Source of the DNA: Flavobacterium sp. LHD-80
Lineage (GTDB): Bacteria; Bacteroidota; Bacteroidia; Flavobacteriales; Flavobacteriaceae
NCBI RefSeq assembly: GCF_030929605.1
Contig: NZ_JAVFVS010000013.1
Coordinates: 62,001 to 126,000 of the forward strand
DNA: 64,000 bases
Direction: 5' to 3'
Below the pieces are notes generated by a model that did no database searches, had not been told where the DNA came from, and saw only the letters and a list, made by a program, of their open reading frames with translations. The number at the start of each line of letters is the position of its first letter. Position 1 is the stretch's first letter. A program made the position numbers and the translations under genes. Positions 1 to 6,516 of this stretch are shown here, one piece after another.

Positions 1-15
1 TTGCGCCACGAGGCC
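1..15 (-). tRNA. 5' end of a tRNA gene, probably tRNA-Arg, cut by the window edge
   Basis: Read on the minus strand, these bases give GGCCTCGTGGCGCAA. This fits a tRNA 5' end: a 7-base acceptor arm GGCCTCG, then TG at positions 8-9, the D-stem strand GCGC, and A14. A well-formed minus-strand promoter (71-101) points into it and leaves a leader of about 50 bases. The Arg identity is from memory of similar tRNAs; the anticodon lies outside the window. Confidence 0.55.
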
Positions 16-50
16 TTTTTTGTATCATTAAGCTATTTTTTGTAGCTTTG
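16..50 (+). promoter_or_regulatory. Bacteroidota-type promoter for apt
   Basis: TTG at 20-22 (end of a T-run from 16) is followed by a 20-base spacer and TAGCTTTG at 43-50. This matches the Bacteroidota pattern of TTG, about 20 bases, then TAnnTTTG. The predicted transcript start near 57 would give apt a leader of about 70 bases. Confidence 0.6.
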
Positions 51-70
51 TTGATTGCTTATTGCGGGTG

Positions 71-101
71 CAAAGATAGACATAAATGTGAGATAAACAA
101 G
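71..101 (-). promoter_or_regulatory. Bacteroidota-type promoter for the left-edge tRNA
   Basis: On the minus strand, TTG (101-99), a 20-base spacer and TATCTTTG (78-71) match the Bacteroidota -33/-7 consensus. It fires leftward into the tRNA start at 15 and is divergent from the apt promoter. Confidence 0.65.
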
Positions 102-128
102 AATAAAATTGCAGAAAAATAAAAAAAA

Positions 129-641
129 ATGAAGATAGAAAATTATATACGTGATATTCAGGGATTTCCAAAAGAAGGAATTTTGTTTAAAGATATCACT
201 CCGCTCTTAAATGACCCAATTGCACGACAAGAATGCCTTTCGGTTTTGGTAAATTCTTTAAAAGATCAGAAAATTGATAAGGTTGTTGGAGCAGAAAGTC
301 GCGGATTTTTCTTCGGAATTTTATTGGCGCAGGAATTAAATGCTGGTTTTATTCCGGTTCGAAAGCCTAAAAAACTGCCTTATGAAATAATCTCAGCTTC
401 GTATGAACTCGAATATGGCACAGACAGCCTAGAAATGCATACTGATGCTATTAAAAAAGGAGATCGCGTTTTGATTCACGACGATGTTTTGGCAACAGGC
501 GGAACAGCAAAAGCCGTTTGCGAATTAGTAGAGAAACTAGGCGGAGAAATCGTGCAATGCAATTTCTTGATGGAATTGTCTTTCTTGAACGGAAGAGAAA
601 AAATCAAAGAATATCCAATATTTTCTGCGATTACGTATTAA
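129..641 (+). CDS. apt: Adenine phosphoribosyltransferase
   Basis: Cytosolic purine salvage enzyme that joins adenine and PRPP to give AMP and pyrophosphate. The 170-residue product has the usual APT length. The N-terminus contains the DIQGFPKEGILFKDITPLL block typical of the family (about residues 9-27). ESRGF lies at 56-60, and the PRPP-binding loop VLIHDDVLATGGTA is at about 114-127. The ATG start at 129 follows an A-rich stretch without a Shine-Dalgarno motif. The gene ends one base before the convergent response regulator gene and has its own promoter at 16-50. The assignment is secure. Confidence 0.97.
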   Translation: MKIENYIRDIQGFPKEGILFKDITPLLNDPIARQECLSVLVNSLKDQKIDKVVGAESRGFFFGILLAQELNAGFIPVRKPKKLPYEIISASYELEYGTDSLEMHTDAIKKGDRVLIHDDVLATGGTAKAVCELVEKLGGEIVQCNFLMELSFLNGREKIKEYPIFSAITY

Positions 642-642
642 T

Positions 643-1293
643 TCAAACTAAAACAATTTTGTGTTTTATGGCGTAAAGAACCAATCCAATTCGGGTTTTG
701 ATTTCGAGCTTGTCAAACAGACATTCTCGATATCCGTCGATTGTTTTGGGGCTTAAGCACATTTCTGATGCGATTTCTTTATACGTCTTTTCAGTACAGG
801 CATGTTTAATAAAAACAATTTCTTTTTCTTTTAAATTAATTTTTTTTGAATCGTTGTTTGCTTTTTTGACTAGCATGCCTGAAACTAATTCGGTAAAATA
901 AAAACCTTTTTCAATAACTGAGATAATCGCTTCTTTAAAAATTTCGGGCGAAGTATCTTTTAGCAGGTAACCTTTTGCGCCGTTTGTAATCATTTTGATG
1001 ATAATTTCTTCGTCATCATTAACAGAAAGTGCGATCACTTTTAAGTCGGGTCTGTTTTCTTTAATCCATTTCATTGTGCTTACGCCGTCTAAAACAGGCA
1101 TATTCACATCTAATAAAATTAAATCAACATTGGCATCGGCATGATCTTGCAAGTAGGAGACAAATAATTTGCCGTTTTCAAAGCGGTTGATTACTTCAAA
1201 ATCTTTGAAACTGTTGATTAAAAGTTCCAGAGATTGTGAAAAAAGCTGATGATCATCTACAATAATTATTCGGTTTTTAGTGTTGGGTTTCAT
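643..1293 (-). CDS. NarL/FixJ-family response regulator (REC + LuxR HTH)
   Basis: Two-domain transcriptional regulator of 216 residues. The receiver domain (about 6-125) shows the acidic pair D13/D14, the phosphoacceptor D62 in LLDVNMPVLDG and the conserved K112. The LuxR-type helix-turn-helix is at about 150-210, with LSPKTIDGYRECLFDKL as the recognition region. It is the last gene of a four-gene minus-strand operon. Its start overlaps the 3' end of the histidine kinase gene (1277-1293), which supports a cognate pair. Target genes are unknown; the divergent cluster starting at 3401 is a candidate by position only. Confidence 0.93.
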   Translation of the reverse strand: MKPNTKNRIIIVDDHQLFSQSLELLINSFKDFEVINRFENGKLFVSYLQDHADANVDLILLDVNMPVLDGVSTMKWIKENRPDLKVIALSVNDDEEIIIKMITNGAKGYLLKDTSPEIFKEAIISVIEKGFYFTELVSGMLVKKANNDSKKINLKEKEIVFIKHACTEKTYKEIASEMCLSPKTIDGYRECLFDKLEIKTRIGLVLYAIKHKIVLV

Positions 1294-2068
1294 TGGTTAT
1301 GGTTAAGGGGTATTCTAAAGTTACAGTTGTTCCTGATGAATCTGATTCCATAATTAAATTAGCGCCAATCAATTTGGCTCTTAATTTCATGTTGTTTAAA
1401 CCTATCCCAGAATTTATCTGACTTGCATCATAACCTATCCCGAAATCCTTTATTTCTAATCGAAAAACGGTATTGACAGTACTGATATTTACTTCAAATA
1501 AATCACTGTGTGAATGTTTTAAGCTGTTGTGCAGTGCCTCCTGAAAAATTCGGTAAATGAACAAATCATGTTCTTGGCTAATCTTCGGGATTTCTCCCGT
1601 AAGATTATATTTGTACTGAATGTTTTTCAGTTTTTTTATGCGCTCTAGATCCTGTTTAATGGCTTCGATGAAATTGCTCTGCAGTAAATTGTCTTTATTA
1701 ATGATTCGGGATAAAATCCTGATTTCATCCAGTGATTTGGCAAGTATTTCTTTAAGATCCTGTAGTTCATTGGCTTTAATAGTTCTTCCGCTGTCCAAAT
1801 AAATATTGAGCTGCATAATGCCTACAGATATGATTTGGCCTATATTATCATGAAGTTCTTTGCTTATTTCGCTCAACGTCTGATCTTTTATCTCAATTCG
1901 GGTTTTAATTAATTCCGATTGAAAATACAATTCTGATTCCATTTTTTCAACCAGATAGGTGTTTTTCTTTTTAAGAAAATAAAAGAATATGACAAGCAAA
2001 ATGATCAGTAAAGTTAAAAAAACAATACCTAACGAAATGACTAATAGTTGTATTTCTTTTCGCTCCAT
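1277..2068 (-). CDS. Membrane-anchored sensor histidine kinase (HisKA_3 / NarX type)
   Basis: A 263-residue kinase from the chosen ATG at 2068. An in-frame TTG at 2089 would add seven residues and is less likely. One N-terminal membrane helix (about 6-32) leads into the dimerisation helix, with the phosphoacceptor His in SKELHDNIGQ at about residue 73. The GHKL ATPase domain follows, with DFGIGYD and SGIGLNNMKLRAKLIGA as the nucleotide-binding boxes. No periplasmic sensor domain is present, so sensing may come from the adjacent multi-pass protein, whose 3' end it overlaps by 28 bases. The response regulator downstream overlaps it by 17 bases. Confidence 0.93.
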   Translation of the reverse strand: MERKEIQLLVISLGIVFLTLLIILLVIFFYFLKKKNTYLVEKMESELYFQSELIKTRIEIKDQTLSEISKELHDNIGQIISVGIMQLNIYLDSGRTIKANELQDLKEILAKSLDEIRILSRIINKDNLLQSNFIEAIKQDLERIKKLKNIQYKYNLTGEIPKISQEHDLFIYRIFQEALHNSLKHSHSDLFEVNISTVNTVFRLEIKDFGIGYDASQINSGIGLNNMKLRAKLIGANLIMESDSSGTTVTLEYPLTITNETQH

Positions 2069-2688
2069 AAAAATCCAATAATATAGCAACTCTGCGCTAA
2101 TAGGTTTAAAATAAATACTACTAAACTAAAAACCGATTCGTCTTGTTTGATTAAAAACCAATTCAAAGCCAGCATAAAGGGCAAAAAAGGGACATGAAAA
2201 ACTAAAATCCCGAGTATGTACCAAAAAAACACCGATTTCTTAAAATTCAATATTTTGTCTGAATTAAAAATTTCTACCAAATACAAACAGGACAAAATCA
2301 TAATTAATATCACGCCAATAGCAAAACTGTATGTGTAAGAATGATTTACATCTTCTTTGAAATATAAAATATTCAGAAAAAAGGATGCTATAAAAAGCAG
2401 TAAACTTAGAGAACCGGTTATTCTATAATTGGTTTTAGTTAACAGGCTCCTCAAGAGCAATATATAGGCAGAAAAACTGACTAACATATAAAAATTAAAA
2501 ACATAGTAATTCAGCAAGCCTGTCCACTCTGTAAAATAATAACCTACTTTTTCTATAATTACAGAAAACCAAATTAAAATTACGAGTGATTTAGCTTTAT
2601 AACCCGGAAGTTTATGCCATGAAATCAAGCCTATAATTCCAGAAAATAAAGCTAAATAGAAAATATAAAATCGTAAAAATTCGAACAT
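2041..2688 (-). CDS. Polytopic membrane protein, possible sensor module
   Basis: A 215-residue protein with about six or seven hydrophobic helices and short loops, no signal peptide and no enzymatic motif that I recognise. It lies between the small soluble protein gene at 2699 and the histidine kinase gene, and overlaps the latter. Multi-pass proteins without a catalytic domain next to minimal kinases can act as membrane sensors; this is inferred from gene order only. It begins with a clear ATG at 2688, 10 bases downstream of the preceding gene. Confidence 0.75.
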   Translation of the reverse strand: MFEFLRFYIFYLALFSGIIGLISWHKLPGYKAKSLVILIWFSVIIEKVGYYFTEWTGLLNYYVFNFYMLVSFSAYILLLRSLLTKTNYRITGSLSLLLFIASFFLNILYFKEDVNHSYTYSFAIGVILIMILSCLYLVEIFNSDKILNFKKSVFFWYILGILVFHVPFLPFMLALNWFLIKQDESVFSLVVFILNLLAQSCYIIGFLWSEKKYNY

Positions 2689-2698
2689 GATTTTTTAG

Positions 2699-3130
2699 TT
2701 AATAGTCCAAGGCAGGTGGTCTTCCAATACTTCCGTAATTCATTGGTTCAATGCTTGATATGTCAGAGTTTTCATCACTAAGCAAAGCAAAAGTTTGTAT
2801 TTCTCCTGTTTTTGGTGTTTTGATTTTTTTGCCGGTTGCGGTTAAAAATACGGTCATCAAACCAGCTTTTTCGGCATATTTTTTTTCCTCTGGATATACT
2901 CCAAAATAAATACGAATCCCGTTTACATTATAACCTGTTTTTTCTCCTTTAGACTTGATATAATGAATGTAATTTTCAAGTTCTTCTACAGAAAACCAAA
3001 CTGCATTGGCATCTTCTTTTTTAATGTATTTAGCAATAATGCTTGCTCTATACTTCATAAAATTCGTATGTAATTCTTTTGCGAATTTTTTAGTAATCAA
3101 TTGTGTTGGTCTTTCGGGTTGTCTTTCCAT
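2699..3130 (-). CDS. Hypothetical soluble protein, 143 aa
   Basis: Not recognised. The product is charged and soluble, with no signal peptide or membrane helix. It has a Lys-rich helical N-terminal half (about 1-65) and then what look like beta strands around VNGIRIYFGVYPE. The C-terminus is acidic and ends in PPALDY. It is the first gene of the minus-strand operon that continues with the membrane protein, kinase and response regulator, and has a good promoter at 3193-3223. It faces the cluster beginning at 3401. A role in the same signalling pathway is an inference from operon structure. Confidence 0.7.
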   Translation of the reverse strand: MERQPERPTQLITKKFAKELHTNFMKYRASIIAKYIKKEDANAVWFSVEELENYIHYIKSKGEKTGYNVNGIRIYFGVYPEEKKYAEKAGLMTVFLTATGKKIKTPKTGEIQTFALLSDENSDISSIEPMNYGSIGRPPALDY

Positions 3131-3192
3131 GATTATTAATAGTTTGTGGGTTAATTGTTTGATAAATAGTGTTTTGATAAAAACATCGAGAG

Positions 3193-3223
3193 CAAAAATA
3201 TTTTAAACGCCAAAAAACGACAA
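3193..3223 (-). promoter_or_regulatory. Promoter of the 643-3130 two-component operon
   Basis: On the minus strand, TTG (3223-3221), a 20-base spacer and TATTTTTG (3200-3193) match the Bacteroidota consensus. The predicted leader is about 55 bases. I found no equally good plus-strand promoter for the divergent gene at 3401. Confidence 0.6.
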
Positions 3224-3400
3224 GGGGAAATGTACCCTTTTTCTTAGGGTAAATTTATTTAAAAATTTGGGTTAAAGTACTGTTTTGTAGTAATTTATAA
3301 AAAATCAATTTTACATCGTCCCTTTTTTGTGCACAAAATGGATAGGCGAAATCTGAAAAGCCTATTAAAAGAGTAAGAGTTAATTGTAATACTAAAAATT

Positions 3401-4252
3401 ATGAGTTTATATCATGAAGTTTTTCAGGGAGAATCATTCAGCGAAGACAATTATTTTGAAGCTGTACGATATGTTTTAGGACCGGAATATTCTAATTTAA
3501 GCGAAAGCGAACTAGAAGATGTCCTTTTATCACGAGTAGATCAAATGAGTGAAAGTGAAGCAGAAGGATTTTGGTCAAGTTTAGGTAATGTAGCCAGCAG
3601 TATTGGTTCTGGCGTTTTGCGCGGTGTTTCTGCTGTAGCTCCAATTGTTGGAACTGCTGTTGGAACGTACTTTGGTGCGCCTCAAATTGGTGGTGCTGTT
3701 GGAGGTTTGGTGAGCAATTTGGCAGGAGCGGGTAGTGCTGCTTTAGACAATAGCCGTCAGCCACAACGCAGACCATCTCAACCACAACGCAGACCTGCAC
3801 CACAACGTAGACCAGCACCACAGGGACCTTTTAGACAAGCCTTAGGAGATACCGGACGTTATTTGGCAAATGCCGGAAGAGCAGCGCTTCCTGCTATTCA
3901 GCAATATGTACAGGACAATCCGGTAACGCTTCGTCCGCAAGCGGCACAGGATATTGGCAGAGTTCAAGGATTGTATAATCAGCTGGGCGGTGTAATCAAC
4001 AATCCTCAATTTCAAGCTGGACAGGCACAACAAAGTTTAGGTACTGCAAGCCCTAATGCCCCAATCGAAAGCCACTCTTTTGCCGAATTAATCGAGAGCG
4101 TTAATTACCTAACAGAGAATATTTTGTATGAATATTACAACGGAGGTTTGATTCCGACTGAAGATTACTACGTTGATCAATATGGCCAGTTTGTTGGCAC
4201 AAATACTCCTAACCGAATCAATAGACTTGAAAATTCTATTGCAAGTTTATAA
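3401..4252 (+). CDS. Acidic-N-terminus / glycine-zipper hypothetical protein
   Basis: Function not recognised. The 283-residue product has four visible zones. An acidic, aromatic-dotted N-terminus (about 1-65) contains several SES/SED motifs. A Gly/Ala-rich hydrophobic stretch (about 66-115; GTAVGTYFGAPQIGGAVGG) looks like a glycine zipper that could pack into membranes or oligomers. A basic Pro/Gln/Arg linker (about 118-142) is built from tandem PQRRP units. The Gln/Asn-rich C-terminal half ends in an acidic Tyr-rich patch. There is no Sec signal peptide. It starts the plus-strand cluster that runs to 9432; the next gene begins 18 bases downstream. Confidence 0.75.
   Translation: MSLYHEVFQGESFSEDNYFEAVRYVLGPEYSNLSESELEDVLLSRVDQMSESEAEGFWSSLGNVASSIGSGVLRGVSAVAPIVGTAVGTYFGAPQIGGAVGGLVSNLAGAGSAALDNSRQPQRRPSQPQRRPAPQRRPAPQGPFRQALGDTGRYLANAGRAALPAIQQYVQDNPVTLRPQAAQDIGRVQGLYNQLGGVINNPQFQAGQAQQSLGTASPNAPIESHSFAELIESVNYLTENILYEYYNGGLIPTEDYYVDQYGQFVGTNTPNRINRLENSIASL
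3761..3825 (+). repeat. In-frame tandem repeat encoding PQRRP units
   Basis: CCACAACGCAGACC occurs at 3761-3774 and 3782-3795, with a one-base variant at 3800-3813 and a partial copy from 3818. It encodes a Pro-Gln-Arg-rich linker, a likely site of length variation. Confidence 0.8.
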
Positions 4253-4270
4253 AACCTAAATGTTATACTA

Positions 4271-4675
4271 ATGGATGCTTATTTAGAATATTTGAAAGAA
4301 CATAATCCTGAAATGGCTAAATATTTTGAGCTTATGCAGCCCATGATGGAAAAAAAAGAGCCCGAAGAGGAAAAAGAAATCCCAAAAGTTGATTTAGAAC
4401 TTGAAGAAAGAGTCAAGAAACTAAAAAAAATCAACCATAAACTTTTTACCATAATTGAAGGGCTGAAATTTCAGCTGGAATTTGAGTTAAATCAAAATGA
4501 TGATTTAGCAAAAGCGATTGGCGCCTGTACGGAATGCTTTGGGGAGAATCCAGACTGTTCAGAATGCTTTGGCATTGGTAAACCAGGTTATACGATTCCT
4601 GATTTTATTCTTTTCAACAAATATATTCAACCTGCCATCCAGAAATATAACAAACATTATTTCAACAAAAATTAA
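4271..4675 (+). CDS. Small double-CxxC (probable zinc-binding) hypothetical protein
   Basis: A 134-residue protein, not recognised. The N-terminal half is highly charged and probably a coiled coil (about 28-75). It is followed by CTECFGENPDCSECFGIG, with C86, C89, C96 and C99 spaced as two CxxC knuckles, resembling the zinc-binding repeats of DnaJ-type proteins. There is no signal peptide. The gene lies 18 bases after the glycine-zipper gene and 18 bases before the acidic-repeat gene, so it is very likely co-transcribed. Metal binding is inferred from the cysteine spacing. Confidence 0.75.
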   Translation: MDAYLEYLKEHNPEMAKYFELMQPMMEKKEPEEEKEIPKVDLELEERVKKLKKINHKLFTIIEGLKFQLEFELNQNDDLAKAIGACTECFGENPDCSECFGIGKPGYTIPDFILFNKYIQPAIQKYNKHYFNKN

Positions 4676-4693
4676 CCATTAAAAATTAAAATT

Positions 4694-5398
4694 ATGAGCT
4701 ATTTTGAAAGTTATTTAGACGAAGATTTATTAAATGAAGATTATTTCAGTGAGGATCTTTTAAGCGAGGATTTATTAGAAAGCTATGACGAAAGTTATGA
4801 TGAAGCTTCCAAAAAGAGACCTTTTATAAAAGGAATTAAACCGAATGTAAGTTCGGCAGTGAAACAAAGATCAAACTTTGGAAAAGCCTTAAGCGGAAGA
4901 GCCAATGATTATGCTACTAAAAGCGAATTGAAAAAATCATTAGATGCAATTTCAAATCAGGTAAATGAGCTGAAAAAAACATCAATAGCAACAAATAAAA
5001 CCTTGGTTGCATTAGATCAAAAGCATACAGAACTTGCAAAGATAGACGCCAGAAAAGGCGATAATCAAACAAAGGTTTTAAAAAATATGCAAATGATGAG
5101 CATGATGGGATCGTTATTGAATCAGCCAAAATTAGTTACAGAAAACCTTGAAGTTACTGGTACGGGAACTGATACTAAAATTGTTGCTAAAGATGGCAAA
5201 AATCCTATCTACATTGATCAAACGATGTCTTTGTTGTTGCCCATGATGACTACAATGGGTGATTCAGGTTCTGGAAAATCAGACAATTCAAACATGATGC
5301 TTCCATTAGTGCTTATTATGTCACAGCAAAATCAAGGCAATACAGCAAATAATAACAATATTTTGCCTATTGCATTGATGATGATGATGAATAAGTAA
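4694..5398 (+). CDS. Acidic/aromatic-repeat, Met-rich hypothetical protein
   Basis: A 234-residue protein, not recognised. Residues 1-37 consist of short repeats of the form (S/N)ED(L/Y)(L/F), then ESYDE twice. A basic segment follows (about 40-75), then a predicted coiled coil (about 75-130). Two hydrophobic Met/Leu-rich stretches lie near the C-terminus (about 178-188 and 200-234), separated by a Ser/Gly/Asn linker. There is no signal peptide. The acidic, aromatic start resembles that of the product at 3401, suggesting a shared N-terminal tag or related ancestry. A terminator-like hairpin follows at 5408-5434. Confidence 0.75.
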   Translation: MSYFESYLDEDLLNEDYFSEDLLSEDLLESYDESYDEASKKRPFIKGIKPNVSSAVKQRSNFGKALSGRANDYATKSELKKSLDAISNQVNELKKTSIATNKTLVALDQKHTELAKIDARKGDNQTKVLKNMQMMSMMGSLLNQPKLVTENLEVTGTGTDTKIVAKDGKNPIYIDQTMSLLLPMMTTMGDSGSGKSDNSNMMLPLVLIMSQQNQGNTANNNNILPIALMMMMNK

Positions 5399-5407
5399 AT
5401 TATAGAG

Positions 5408-5434
5408 AGGGCAGTTGATCCTCAATTGCCCTTT
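5408..5434 (+). terminator. Terminator-like hairpin inside the cluster
   Basis: AGGGCAGTTGA (5408-5418) pairs with TCAATTGCCCT (5422-5432) through one G-T wobble and a 3-base loop, followed by TT. It may separate the first three genes of the cluster from the rest or attenuate transcription. Confidence 0.55.
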
Positions 5435-5463
5435 ACTTTCTATTAACTTTAAAACTATGAACA

Positions 5464-6048
5464 ATGAATCCATTTAGTATATTAATCAATTATGTAATTG
5501 CCAACAGCAGAGCGAGTTTCTATAACGTTTCAGGTAATCAGGAAATTACTAATACAGCACTTTTAGCTGGCGCGGTTTCTGAAAATCCATTGCTGAATTA
5601 CTTAATTATAGAAAACAAAGCCAAAATTGAAGGCGACAAACATATTTCGGCTTCTATTGAGACTACCTCTGAACCAATTAGAGATGTGTCTAAAGAAGAA
5701 GCTGCTGGAAAAAACAAAAAGGAGGAGGGAAAAGAGGCTACAACTGAAGAAACGACTCCTGTAAATTTCGAAACTCTAAAAAATGTCGAAACAAAAATTT
5801 TGCAACTCACTAATGTTTTGGAAGAAGAAATTGCCAAAATTTCAGATAAGAACAAAACTAATCTGGAAGGAATTATTGCTGAGAAGTTAAATCCAAGAAT
5901 TGAAGGTTTAGAAAAAAGTAATGCAGAGTTAAATGTTGTTATTCTGGAAATTAAGGAGAAACTAGAGGCAATTTCTAAAACAGCTTCAGAACCTGCAGAT
6001 ACTTCTACTACTGATCAAAAACCAATTGCTAAAAATGTGAAAAAATGA
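5464..6048 (+). CDS. Helical/coiled-coil hypothetical protein
   Basis: Not recognised; 194 residues. The N-terminus (about 1-55) is mildly hydrophobic. A charged low-complexity linker follows (about 65-100, rich in Glu, Lys and Thr), then a long predicted coiled coil (about 100-170) and a Thr/Ser/Asp-rich tail. No signal peptide cleavage site is visible. Its stop codon overlaps the start of the next gene in ATGA (6045-6048), a strong sign of translational coupling. A structural or adaptor role is only a guess. Confidence 0.7.
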   Translation: MNPFSILINYVIANSRASFYNVSGNQEITNTALLAGAVSENPLLNYLIIENKAKIEGDKHISASIETTSEPIRDVSKEEAAGKNKKEEGKEATTEETTPVNFETLKNVETKILQLTNVLEEEIAKISDKNKTNLEGIIAEKLNPRIEGLEKSNAELNVVILEIKEKLEAISKTASEPADTSTTDQKPIAKNVKK

Positions 6049-6497
6049 AAACAGCAACTTCAACCCAAGATACTATTGGTTTAGATAAAATTGAAAAGAA
6101 TACAAATCAGATTCTTGAAAAAATTAATAATATCAGACCGACAATGTTTAAAAGCAATTTTAAACTTTCAAAAAAAGCAGAGGAAGAGAAAGCTTTTTTG
6201 AGCAAAAATCTAGCTTATAAAAGTTTATTTAGTTTTAAAAGTTCGCTAGAAATTTTCACCAAAATATTAGAGCACGCCAATTTTTCTAAACTTGAAAAAA
6301 ACGATCAGGATTTTGTTACTGGATTGGAAAAATTAGGTTTTAAAGATAGTCTTTATATCAAAGAAATTAATGATTTTATCGCTTCTGCAAATTCTGTTGA
6401 GGATGGTTTTCCAACAGTAATAGAAGAAACAATTTATTTTAATCTTTTGAATTCTGAATTAAATTCTATTGAGAGAAGATTAGACGCTTTGGATTAA
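6045..6497 (+). CDS. Helical hypothetical protein, 150 aa
   Basis: Not recognised. The product is soluble, Lys/Glu/Asn/Phe-rich and probably all-helical, with no cysteine motif, signal peptide or membrane helix. The ATG at 6045 overlaps the stop of the preceding coiled-coil gene, so the two are probably made in fixed ratio and may interact. The subtilase gene begins 19 bases downstream. Confidence 0.7.
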   Translation: MKTATSTQDTIGLDKIEKNTNQILEKINNIRPTMFKSNFKLSKKAEEEKAFLSKNLAYKSLFSFKSSLEIFTKILEHANFSKLEKNDQDFVTGLEKLGFKDSLYIKEINDFIASANSVEDGFPTVIEETIYFNLLNSELNSIERRLDALD

Positions 6498-6516
6498 TAT
6501 TTTAAAATGTAAAATT

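Noticed and set aside
3492..3821. Open minus-strand frame opposite the glycine-zipper gene
   Set aside because: Its composition (Gln/His/Val runs) is the reverse of the repeat-rich coding strand, with no own start context; a shadow frame.
3761..3825. CRISPR-like repeats
   Set aside because: The repeats are 14 bases, in frame and coding (PQRRP); no spacers of constant length.
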